Origin: a virus
Strand: one strand, 5' to 3'
DNA: 22,196 bases
IMG/VR virus record: IMGVR_UViG_3300009091_000067
Span: 1 to 22,196 of that record
The notes below the pieces were generated by a model. That model had not been told where the DNA came from. It saw only the letters and a program-made list of their open reading frames with translations, and made no database searches. The translations under genes and the position numbers were made by a program. Positions 8,605 to 13,918 of the stretch are shown one piece after another (position 1 is the stretch's first letter; the number at the start of each line of letters is the position of its first letter).

Positions 8605-9948
8605 AAAAAAACAATTATTTTTTAAAAAGGTTACCTGAGCCGCAATCTGACGCTTTCTGCACAACCACTTTTTTTACGTGTGTACGTACAAAAGCTATCT
8701 GTTTTTTATTGTACTTCGGGTGGAGGGTGGTTTAGAACCATTTCAAAAATTTGAAATTTTGATAAGGTCGGTTTCACACCAATTCAATTTGTGCGTATGA
8801 AGGAACCGCATTGAAAGACCTGAGCAAAACCAGGCATTCAACGCCGGGGGGGTGCCACGCAGGACCTCACACGATGCGGCAATGCACTGCCATACTACTT
8901 TCTTGTATGCCTATTACGCACTACCGCACTCTGGCAGTGCCATCGTGCCAACGTGTGGTGTGGTACGGTATACAAACATATATGGTAATATGCCTTTACC
9001 GCACATCGTCTGCGGTGATGCGGCATCCTTACTTTCTTGCGGTAATGCCGTATCTCTCTGAGCCATAGTGCCTCTCAATGCCGCATCAATACACAACCAA
9101 AACGCCATGCCTCAGGCAGGCAGACCGTGGCGATTCTTGCCACCACTTCAACCTTAAACATATTACACTATTATATCTACCACAACACCACTCATCACTG
9201 CGACTGTGGCTGATACGGCTATTCTTTTACCTATTACTTACTTTACATTAATAACTAATATCGGGTAAACTTATTTTTTTATGGTCACTTACTCATTACC
9301 TTTAATGTGACCAAGTTATACCTGGTTATACCTATAGTTACCAGGTCATGCCTATAGTTACCACACTATACCAAGCAGTACCACATCATACCAATAATTA
9401 CCTGCCAGTACCACTATATTGCCTAATATGCCTTTTTACTGTGGTAAATTAATGATGCCATATTATTATTTTTTACAGTACACTACATTGCCTACAGTTT
9501 ATTAGTTGTAACATCGTCCACGTGTCAGCCTATACCACTACATTTGTAGGTGTACATTATATGCCTATAGTTATTTTTATGGCAGATATATGTTAATTTA
9601 TTGATACTCAGTACTGATCAATTTATGGTTACTCTATACCGCATTCTTACAAGTGATTGGACCAACGTATGGCAGGCAATACAAACGTATTGACCACATA
9701 TTACAAGGCAGATCAGGCGTTTTCTGGCAGTTTCTGAGCCATGTTTTGGCACTACCGCAATCTGTATTGACTTCGCGGTAGCCAACGTATTTTTGCGGTT
9801 GTGAGTATATTGTGATTACAATGTACTGATTACCACTATGTTCAGGCTAAATTATACTAAATTACTGTTCTTAACGTGTTTTTTTATGCCTGTAATGTTT
9901 TGATTAACAGCCTTTTGTAACCTTTTTTAAAAATACCTTTAAAAAAAT
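8605..9948. other. Intergenic region saturated with TRCC/GGYA; candidate origin, pac or partition-like site
   Basis: No convincing gene is present in this 1.3 kb. The tetranucleotides TACC/TGCC and their complements GGTA/GGCA recur at very high density from about 8855 to 9785. In 8878-9016 they form inverted pairs: GGCA-6-TGCC (8878-8891), TGGCAGTGCCA (8932-8942), GGTAA-7-TTACC (8984-9000) and ACCGCA-7-TGCGGT (8998-9016). In 9299-9432 they become direct 10-bp repeats. At 9752-9781 CTACCGC pairs with GCGGTAG across 16 bases. The motif CCAACGTRT occurs at about 8948, 9661 and 9782. Position between divergent operons and next to terS fits an origin or packaging site; that is inference. Confidence -1.
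9299..9432. repeat. 10-bp phased TRCC direct-repeat array
   Basis: The dinucleotide CC occurs at 9311, 9321, 9331, 9341, 9351, 9361, 9371, 9381, 9391, 9401 and 9411, exactly 10 bp apart, and continues at 9422 and 9431; one more lies at 9299. Nearly every CC is preceded by TA or TG, giving a decamer of the form CCWNNNNNTA whose interior is not conserved. A spacing equal to one helical turn puts every site on one DNA face, as expected for a cooperatively binding protein or for phased DNA structure. It is not a classic tandem repeat, since the inner bases differ. Confidence -1.
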
Positions 9949-9979
9949 TTGTTTATTACAAATATAGTTCCTAAATTTG
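9949..9979 (+). promoter_or_regulatory. Rightward Bacteroidota-type promoter
   Basis: TTG at 9949-9951, a 20-base spacer, and TAAATTTG at 9972-9979 match the -33/-7 consensus. The start would fall near 9986, directly at a perfect hairpin GGTTTT-GAT-AAAACC (9987-10001). A small inverted repeat TTTGT-TTATT-ACAAA covers the -33 side. The next secure gene begins at 10722, so the transcript would have a long leader or be an untranslated RNA. The same ten bases TAAATTTGTA occur at 10455 and 15577. Confidence -1.
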
Positions 9980-9985
9980 TATTGT

Positions 9986-10310
9986 CGGTTTTGATAAAAC
10001 CACAAGCGTTCGTTGAAATGTTGAGAATCAGGCGGTTAAGGACAAGACGGCATGATAAGGCACTGAGATACAGTGGTTTCAGACCTTACAAGACAGATAC
10101 AGCGTATCCCTCACCCTTAAACACTTGCGAATCACCGTGTTCACAGCCATGTGAGCCGCATAATCGCTCGAAACACCGCAGAACCTCACAATGACAGTGA
10201 TCAGGCACGCGACGCCATATTCCCTTCCACAAACATCAGAACAGGGAGTAGAGAACAAGGTGTTAAAGGCTTAGAGCTGGTTTTGTAAACAAGGTTCCAC
10301 GTGAGCTATA
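9986..10310 (+). ncRNA. Possible structured untranslated RNA or long leader
   Basis: No convincing coding sequence follows the promoter at 9949-9979. Several short hairpins do: GGTTTT-GAT-AAAACC at the predicted 5' end, CACTG-AGATA-CAGTG near 10061-10075 inside TAAGG...CCTTA, TCACA-GCCA-TGTGA near 10140-10155, and TCAC-AATGACA-GTGA near 10186-10200. A 5'-terminal hairpin often stabilises RNA. No clear terminator marks the 3' end, so the extent is a guess, and short hairpins can arise by chance. Confidence is low. Confidence -1.
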
Positions 10311-10577
10311 TTAATCCCGATTGTACCCGAATATACTATCTTCCCGAAGCCAGTCGTCATTCAAAGAGGTAAGACTACCAATTACCAAACTTGCTGGCCT
10401 AGGTGTGTTTAAGGTGCGCTTTTGATGTGTACGGTGCCCCCTACAAACAAGGCATAAATTTGTACACTCCTGAATGACAGGCATAAGGACGCGATTGACA
10501 TTTTTGAACATACCACGGGGTGACGTAGGGTACGCAAGTTATTATACATTAGGACGTATAATGAAGCACATTTGTCA
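10311..10577. other. Intergenic stretch with weak promoter-like elements
   Basis: I see no gene here. A TAAATTTGTA box lies at 10455-10464, but it lacks a TTG at the right distance. A TTGACA at 10495-10500 has no matching -10. A TATAAT at 10557-10562 lies about 15 bases before the tRNA-like fold and may supply its 5' end, though no good -35 precedes it. A short leftward reading frame in this stretch has unconvincing composition. Confidence -1.
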
Positions 10578-10666
10578 GGACACTATTAAAAAATAGGGGT
10601 GACTATTTTTTATGACCCGTTTGTACGTGTTATAAGGGGTCGGCAGGTCGAACTTGCCAGTGTCCA
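10578..10666 (+). ncRNA. tRNA-like cloverleaf leader RNA
   Basis: Four arms close in tRNA order. GGACACT (10578-10584) pairs perfectly with AGTGTCC (10659-10665). After a two-base joint, an A/T-rich arm of 10 bp (10587-10596 with 10603-10612) carries a six-base loop. After one base, GACCC (10614-10618) pairs with GGGTC (10637-10641) around an 18-base loop. Directly after comes a T-arm, GGCAG/TTGCC with the seven-base loop GTCGAAC, six of seven positions matching TTCRANY. The joints (2, 1, 0, 0) mimic a tRNA, but the D-arm analogue is too long, the anticodon loop is too large, and 3' bases are ACA, not CCA. It is not a functional tRNA by sequence. It lies 56 bases before the lysine-rich gene. 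Confidence -1.
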
Positions 10667-10721
10667 CAATGTAGTATGGTGCTACAGATTTTTATTATTT
10701 TTTAACTTAATTTATTTTATT

Positions 10722-11162
10722 ATGGCAAACGTTGCTAAATCACCCGTCGCAAGTGACAATCTTGCAAATTCCAGTAAGCCTCAGGCTAATCCTTTTGAAG
10801 GTACTACCAAAAAGGTCGTACTGGCTGAGAACAGTAAAAAGGCTCAGGAAGTCCTCAAAGGCAAAGGCAAAGCCAAAACCGAAAGTAAAGGCAAAGCCGA
10901 AACCAAAAAGGCACCTAAAAAGGAAAGAGCTGAAAGTAATGAGCATATTGGCGAACGTCTGTATGCCGAAAAGGCAAGTGAACAGAAAGTATTGGCCACC
11001 TTTACAAAGGTTTACAAGGACAAAAAAGGAATTACAGACAAGAAGTTCATTAAGGCACGGGCAGAGATTTACATGGCCATAGCCGAAAAAAGAGCTCTGG
11101 CAAAAAAGGAATCCAAAAAAGAAGTTAAGGAAGCCGAAACCAAAAAGGCAAAGGTAGCCTAA
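10722..11162 (+). CDS. Lysine/alanine-rich basic protein, 146 aa
   Basis: The product starts MANVAKSPVASDNLANSSKPQANPF, has a disordered central stretch of KGK, KAK and TKK repeats at about residues 48-75, then a helical part (NEHIGERLYAEKASEQKVLATFTKVYKDKKGITDKKFIKARAEIYMAIAEKRAL is its span, residues about 80-130), and a second lysine-rich tail. It recalls histone-like or DNA-compacting proteins in charge only; no family is recognised. An upstream ATG at 10599 is in frame but would translate the tRNA-like RNA, so the ATG at 10722, after an A/T-rich leader, is preferred. It is the first gene right of the TRCC region and ends at a strong terminator, so it is a single-gene unit. Confidence -1.
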   Translation: MANVAKSPVASDNLANSSKPQANPFEGTTKKVVLAENSKKAQEVLKGKGKAKTESKGKAETKKAPKKERAESNEHIGERLYAEKASEQKVLATFTKVYKDKKGITDKKFIKARAEIYMAIAEKRALAKKESKKEVKEAETKKAKVA

Positions 11163-11184
11163 TTAAACTTCGCAGTTTAAAAAG

Positions 11185-11215
11185 AAGGACGAGCGTTTTC
11201 GCTCGTCCTTTTTTT
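11185..11215 (+). terminator. Strong intrinsic terminator
   Basis: AAGGACGAGCG pairs with CGCTCGTCCTT around a TTTT loop (11 bp) and is followed by T7 at 11209-11215. It ends the lysine-rich gene unit. The T-tract runs straight into ATGGTTATAAT, so the terminator of one unit abuts the promoter element of the next. Confidence -1.
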
Positions 11216-11226
11216 ATGGTTATAAT
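11216..11226 (+). promoter_or_regulatory. TATAAT-type -10 element
   Basis: ATGGTTATAAT places a perfect TATAAT at 11221-11226 just after the terminator. The same 18 bases TTTTTTTATGGTTATAAT recur at 11627-11644. No TTGACA-like -35 is at 17 bases, so the T-tract may act instead, or a phage sigma may read only this element. The start would be near 11232, at the first base of the second tRNA-like fold. Confidence -1.
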
Positions 11227-11230
11227 ACCC

Positions 11231-11295
11231 GCCAATGCCAAACGTGGTCAGTCCCGAAATAATAAGGGATTCGGGTTCGATTCCCGACATTGGTG
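11231..11295 (+). ncRNA. Short tRNA-like leader RNA with perfect T-arm
   Basis: GCCAATG (11231-11237) pairs with CATTGGT (11288-11294), seven pairs with one G-U. The T-arm is canonical: TCGGG/CCCGA with loop TTCGATT, which fits TTCRANY fully. GTCCC (11251-11255) and GGGAT (11266-11270) form an anticodon-like arm with a ten-base loop. The D-arm is only CCA-AACG-TGG. At 65 bases, with CAA after the discriminator position, it is not a standard tRNA; it could be a decayed tRNA, a mimic, or a 5'-end structure on the mRNA of the next gene, whose ATG is 32 bases downstream. TCCCGA occurs twice (11252, 11282), so a competing CCCGAA/TTCGGG pairing is possible. Confidence -1.
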
Positions 11296-11326
11296 CAAAT
11301 GTTTTTCACCACTTAAATTTAGACAA

Positions 11327-11602
11327 ATGAAAAAAATGATCACAGTCATGCCAAATGAGGCAACAAAGAATTCTGTAAAATCAGAACCTCTAAAATTTAT
11401 CAGGCACTATGATTTGGATGCGATGCACTTCCTTTGGTGTAATCATCCAGAATTAGTTGAATACATAAAAAGATTGGAGCCTGTTGAGATTTTTGGGTAT
11501 TGTACCTACAGGTACAATGAAAAACTGGAAATGGCTATGAAAAAAGCTAACATTCCCTTCAATGTTTTCCACGTTGAAGTTAAATGGATTCCCATCAAGT
11601 AG
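11327..11602 (+). CDS. Small unknown protein, 91 aa
   Basis: I do not recognise the family. The product starts MKKMITVMPNEATKNS and is a mixed alpha/beta protein with two cysteines (WCNHPEL, GYCTYRYNE) and a basic C-terminus WIPIK. There is no signal peptide or membrane helix. A longer frame from 11216 would translate through the tRNA-like RNA, and the recurring leader TTCACC...AGACAAATGA places the start at 11327, so this start is preferred. It stands alone between a TATAAT element and a terminator, as an independently expressed early-type gene. Confidence -1.
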   Translation: MKKMITVMPNEATKNSVKSEPLKFIRHYDLDAMHFLWCNHPELVEYIKRLEPVEIFGYCTYRYNEKLEMAMKKANIPFNVFHVEVKWIPIK

Positions 11603-11606
11603 AAGA

Positions 11607-11633
11607 AGACAGCCTGAACGGCTGTCTTTTTTT
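11607..11633 (+). terminator. Intrinsic terminator
   Basis: AGACAGCC (11607-11614) pairs with GGCTGTCT (11620-11627) around TGAAC and is followed by a T7 tract to 11633. It begins four bases after the stop of the 91-residue gene and again leads into ATGGTTATAAT. Confidence -1.
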
Positions 11634-11650
11634 ATGGTTATAATGTACAC
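11634..11650 (+). promoter_or_regulatory. TATAATGTACAC promoter/operator element
   Basis: ATGGTTATAATGTACAC combines a TATAAT (11639-11644) with GTACAC. The twelve bases TATAATGTACAC recur exactly at 12116-12127 and as TATATTGTACAC at 15605-15616, so they may be a -10 plus a regulator site. It precedes the two-gene unit starting at 11675; the leader shares TATTCACCAAA with the leader at 12496. Confidence -1.
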
Positions 11651-11674
11651 TATTATTCACCAAAAACTGAGAAA

Positions 11675-11884
11675 ATGAAGACAAATGAGTTGATTGAAAG
11701 TATCGCATGGCTTTTCCTATGCCTACTCTTTGCCACTGCCTTTTTGGCATTAGGCATTGGTACAGTAAAAAGGAGCCCTTTTGAATCTATCGCCTACTTT
11801 GCGACCAGTTTGGCAGGTATTGTTCCTGCCTATGTTATTGTTGAAGACTTATTTCATAAACTGGTTAAATCTTTACAAAAATGA
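11675..11884 (+). CDS. Small two-helix membrane protein, 69 aa
   Basis: Two hydrophobic helices are visible, residues 11-31 (AWLFLCLLFATAFLALGIGTV) and 37-57 (ESIAYFATSLAGIVPAYVIVE), joined by a short KRSPF turn, with a basic C-terminus (HKLVKSLQK). It is an inner-membrane protein by composition; the family is not recognised. The place among early-type single-gene units argues against a holin, which would usually be in the late operon; membrane remodelling or exclusion of other phages is possible. Its stop overlaps the next ATG as ATGA, so the two are co-translated. Confidence -1.
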   Translation: MKTNELIESIAWLFLCLLFATAFLALGIGTVKRSPFESIAYFATSLAGIVPAYVIVEDLFHKLVKSLQK

Positions 11885-12024
11885 GTAAAGATGAATGGGT
11901 AACCTGGTTAACGTTCCTCCAAACTGCGGAAACATTACCACAAGATGAGGAAGAGGAGTCAATTGCTGAAGGCGAGCCAGTCAAAATTGTAAAGGCAGAC
12001 TGGAAAAAAGAAGATCAAAACTGA
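11881..12024 (+). CDS. Small acidic protein, 47 aa
   Basis: The frame begins at the ATGA overlap with the membrane gene and reads MSKDEWVTWLTFLQTAETLP, then an acidic run (QDEEEESIAEGEP) and KIVKADWKKEDQN. It is strongly acidic with three tryptophans and no recognised domain. Coupling to the membrane protein and a shared terminator just downstream make it a likely partner or regulator of that protein. The small size lowers certainty, but the start/stop overlap and the terminator directly after it support a real gene. Confidence -1.
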   Translation: MSKDEWVTWLTFLQTAETLPQDEEEESIAEGEPVKIVKADWKKEDQN

Positions 12025-12033
12025 GAAATTAAA

Positions 12034-12070
12034 AAAGACTGAGTCACGTAGGTTGGCTCAGTCTTTTTTT
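12034..12070 (+). terminator. Intrinsic terminator
   Basis: AAAGACTGAG (12034-12043) pairs with CTCAGTCTTT (12057-12066); the stem can extend by TCA/TGG with one G-U pair. The T7 tract ends at 12070 and is followed by ATG, as at the other terminators. Confidence -1.
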
Positions 12071-12076
12071 ATGCCC

Positions 12077-12127
12077 CTTTGCCAAAGATGTTTTGACAAA
12101 TAACATTTGTTGGTATATAATGTACAC
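12077..12127 (+). promoter_or_regulatory. Perfect sigma-70 consensus promoter with palindromic operators
   Basis: TTGACA at 12093-12098, a 17-base spacer and TATAAT at 12116-12121 match the classical consensus at all twelve positions. The spacer holds the palindrome ACAAAT-AAC-ATTTGT (12096-12110), and CTTTG-C-CAAAG (12077-12087) lies just upstream; both look like regulator sites. GTACAC follows the -10. It drives the 76-residue gene. Such a promoter is atypical of Bacteroidota, whose main sigma prefers TAnnTTTG. Confidence -1.
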
Positions 12128-12183
12128 CCGATACAAAATTAGGAGTGGCAAATCATGACAAAAATTCACTAAAAATCAGACAA

Positions 12184-12414
12184 ATGAAATTTAAAGAATT
12201 GCTTCAAAAATTGATTGATGGTCTTACCTCTTATTATCGCTCTTACACTGATTTAGAAAAGAGAGAAAAACCAGAGTATCAGTATTTCCTGAAAATGGGG
12301 GAGTGTGAAGACATTGATGATCTGATAAAAAGCATGGATGATCAAGGTTTTGGCTATCCAAACGAGCCATTAGCTTGGTGGATTCTAACCTTTATTGTGC
12401 AGGAAGAGGGATAA
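12184..12414 (+). CDS. Small unknown acidic protein, 76 aa
   Basis: The product starts MKFKELLQKLIDGLTSYYRSYTDLEKREKPEYQYFLKMGE, helical, then ECEDIDDLIKSMDDQGFGYPNEPLAWWILTFIVQEEG. No domain is recognised. The ATG at 12184 lies in the recurring leader string AGACAAATGAAA. A GTG at 12145 would extend the frame by 13 codons, but its AGGAG is only adjacent, and the leader motif favours 12184. It is a single-gene unit between the perfect sigma-70-type promoter and a terminator, so it is probably strongly expressed unless repressed at the palindromes. Confidence -1.
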   Translation: MKFKELLQKLIDGLTSYYRSYTDLEKREKPEYQYFLKMGECEDIDDLIKSMDDQGFGYPNEPLAWWILTFIVQEEG

Positions 12415-12437
12415 TTGAAAATCCTCAGATGTATTTG

Positions 12438-12471
12438 AAAAGACGGCTGAGAAATCAGTCCGTCTTTTTTT
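12438..12471 (+). terminator. Intrinsic terminator
   Basis: AAAGACGG and CCGTCTTT enclose an inner CTGA-GAAA-TCAG stem with one bulged T, followed by T7 ending at 12471. The sequence then continues ATGGCTAATATATAAG, a weaker version of the TATAAT element, before the 164-residue gene. Confidence -1.
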
Positions 12472-12520
12472 ATGGCTAATATATAAGTAAACAAGTATTC
12501 ACCAAATAAAAAGATGACAA

Positions 12521-13015
12521 ATGAAAACAATTCAGCATCCATCGTTCGTTCGCTTATTGAACAATATTGTGAACGAGATTCCTATGAAATCTTCAGGAAC
12601 CTATAACAGGGCTGATCCTACATGCTTTGAAAAAGGAGAGATGAAATTTTCTTACAAAGGTAAGAAATTCCTTATCAGGTACAATGATTGTACCTGGGGA
12701 GTTGAAATTACCATTTACAAAATGGTATGCAAATATCCTCAGTTTGAAAATGATTCTTCATGTCCAGATCACTTTCTTTATAGAGAGGAAAAGATTGCAG
12801 GTTTCTATATCTCCAGAGAAAGAGGATTTGAAAAAGGTAGAGGATTCTACAATTATGAAGTAGTCGTCCTGAGACAAAAAGGATTGAAAGGAATGCCAGG
12901 CTTGCTTGGTAGAGCTTTTCGTCAATGCCTAAAACCTGATTTCATAAGCCTGAAAGAACAGATGTTTATGAAAGAAATGGAAAATGACTGGGGTTTGATG
13001 AAAGAGTATGTTTAG
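12521..13015 (+). CDS. Unknown protein, 164 aa
   Basis: No family is recognised. The N-terminal part (MKTIQHPSFVRLLNNIVNEIPMK) is helical, followed by a beta-rich stretch with cysteines and aromatics (YKGKKFLIRYNDCTWGVEITIYK, HFLYREEKIAGFYISRERGFEKGRGFYNYEVV) and a helical C-terminus. The frame is cytosolic by composition. Start choice: the ATG at 12521 gives the long frame; an ATG seven bases earlier opens only 30 codons. The leader again has TATTCACCAAA and GACAAATGA. It is a single-gene unit with its own terminator six bases after the stop. Confidence -1.
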   Translation: MKTIQHPSFVRLLNNIVNEIPMKSSGTYNRADPTCFEKGEMKFSYKGKKFLIRYNDCTWGVEITIYKMVCKYPQFENDSSCPDHFLYREEKIAGFYISRERGFEKGRGFYNYEVVVLRQKGLKGMPGLLGRAFRQCLKPDFISLKEQMFMKEMENDWGLMKEYV

Positions 13016-13021
13016 AAATTG

Positions 13022-13049
13022 AGGAAGGCCGAAAGGTCTTCCTTTTTTT
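13022..13049 (+). terminator. Intrinsic terminator
   Basis: GGAAGGCC (13023-13030) pairs with GGTCTTCC (13035-13042) around a GAAA tetraloop, with T7 at 13043-13049 and ATG next. It is the last of the five regularly built terminators; none follows for several kilobases. Confidence -1.
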
Positions 13050-13140
13050 ATGACCCTACACAAGGTATTGGCCTGTAAGAAATCTCAGGTAATAAGAGTA
13101 CAAATTATAGATAATCAAAGACTGAATTTAAACTTTAGAA

Positions 13141-13437
13141 ATGATGAAAAAAGACAGAAGTGTTAAATGGTATGTGACCTATGATGGTTATAATACTGGT
13201 TCAGGCGTCACCATCGTATTGGCAAAATCGCCTGAGGAAGCCCTTATCAAAATCATAAAAAAACATGGATATGGTTTTGACGAAGAAGATCAGCCAAGTA
13301 AGATGTCAGGAAAAGAACTTTTGGATCTTTTCCGTTCTCAAAATGGAGATGGCTGTGATTTTGTTATTTCCATAATTTCGGACAAAGGCAAAATCTTCTA
13401 TGTGACAGCTGAACAGGATAAACCAGAAATTATCTAA
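13141..13437 (+). CDS. Unknown small protein, 98 aa
   Basis: The start is ATGATG at 13141, after an A/T-rich leader. The product (MMKKDRSVKWYVTYDGYNTGSGVTIVLAKSPEEALIKIIKKHG is its first part, in short segments: KWYVTYDGY, GVTIVLAKSPEEAL) has a beta-alpha pattern in which a strand is followed by a SPEEAL helix, then SGKELLDLFRSQNGDGCDFVISI. This resembles small phage proteins with a compact alpha/beta fold, but no function is known to me. It opens the run of closely spaced small genes up to 15527; only six bases separate it from the next gene. Confidence -1.
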   Translation: MMKKDRSVKWYVTYDGYNTGSGVTIVLAKSPEEALIKIIKKHGYGFDEEDQPSKMSGKELLDLFRSQNGDGCDFVISIISDKGKIFYVTAEQDKPEII

Positions 13438-13443
13438 GGAAAG

Positions 13444-13665
13444 ATGAAGAGAACAAAATTCAAGACAATGTATGTCAATCACAGGTGTCCTTCAGGAGGA
13501 TACTCACGGATTGACGAAGAAGGTAAACTGCACATCACACTCTTGCAAAGGTGCATAAATAAGGCCAGAAAAAAAGGCTATAAAAAGATAGAGTTCCGTG
13601 ATATTCGCACGGATTTGAAAACTGTAATCGTTCTTAAACCATTACAATTAAGACGACTAAAATAA
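13444..13665 (+). CDS. Unknown small basic protein, 73 aa
   Basis: The product is strongly basic: MKRTKFKTMYVNHRCPSGGY at the start, a helical LLQRCINKARKKGYKKIEF segment, and a C-terminus VIVLKPLQLRRLK. The charge suggests nucleic acid binding, but no domain is recognised. It begins six bases after the stop of the 98-residue gene, after AAGGAAAG, which may serve as a ribosome site. The following gap of 50 bases holds a TTAAAA leader for the next gene. Confidence -1.
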   Translation: MKRTKFKTMYVNHRCPSGGYSRIDEEGKLHITLLQRCINKARKKGYKKIEFRDIRTDLKTVIVLKPLQLRRLK

Positions 13666-13715
13666 GTTTATTTTGAAGAATAGGTGTAGTTTCTAAACAA
13701 TTAAAATCAAAAAGA

Positions 13716-13898
13716 ATGACAAACGTCAAAATTGAAAAGAAAGGAAAGCTTCTTATCATCTCCGTAGATCTTTCAAAAACAGGCACACCAAGTGCCACCG
13801 GAAAATCATTGGTAATTGCTTCAACCAACGGTAATCAACTTATCGAAGGAACAGAAGGTGTTTTCATGGGGCTGAATGTTTACAAAAAGGCGAAGTAA
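13716..13898 (+). CDS. Conserved small phage/bacterial protein, 60 aa
   Basis: The pattern VKIEKKGKLLIISVDLSKTGTPSATGKSLVIASTNGNQ followed by a C-terminal strand (GLNVYKK) is one I know from many phages and prophages as a small uncharacterised protein; its function is unknown to me. Key visible parts are PSATGKS, which is not a Walker motif in this context, and the IASTNGNQ strand-turn. It is probably a small beta-rich protein. It lies in the middle operon, 21 bases before the T-loop hairpin at 13919. Confidence -1.
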   Translation: MTNVKIEKKGKLLIISVDLSKTGTPSATGKSLVIASTNGNQLIEGTEGVFMGLNVYKKAK

Positions 13899-13918
13899 AC
13901 AAGACCGTGAAAAGAAAT

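Noticed and set aside
8811-9108. Open frames on both strands inside the TRCC region
   Set aside because: Their composition mirrors the repeated TRCC/GGYA motifs, there is no leader or conserved pattern, and the frames overlap each other on both strands.
9299-9432. CRISPR array or classical iterons
   Set aside because: Only two to four bases per 10-bp unit are conserved; there is no repeat-spacer structure of CRISPR size and no cas gene.
9949-10194. An 81-codon frame with an arginine-rich product
   Set aside because: It needs a TTG or GTG-type start inside the promoter; the product looks like translated structured DNA, rich in R, S, P and C without order.
10311-10511. A leftward 66-codon frame with CTNLCLVCRGH
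   Set aside because: The cysteines hint at an HNH-like finger, but there is no catalytic motif, no leader, and it opposes the direction of the flanking units.
10732-11082. A 116-codon frame overlapping the lysine-rich gene
   Set aside because: It is a shifted reading of the AAR-rich repeats; the 146-aa frame has the better leader and ends just before the terminator.
10578-11295. Two canonical tRNA genes
   Set aside because: Acceptor and T-arms fit, but D-arms and anticodon loops do not, and no CCA is encoded, so I call them tRNA-like only.
12154-12171. A five-codon leader peptide (MTKIH) before the 76-aa gene
   Set aside because: It has no ribosome site and no attenuator-like pair of hairpins, so it is probably chance.
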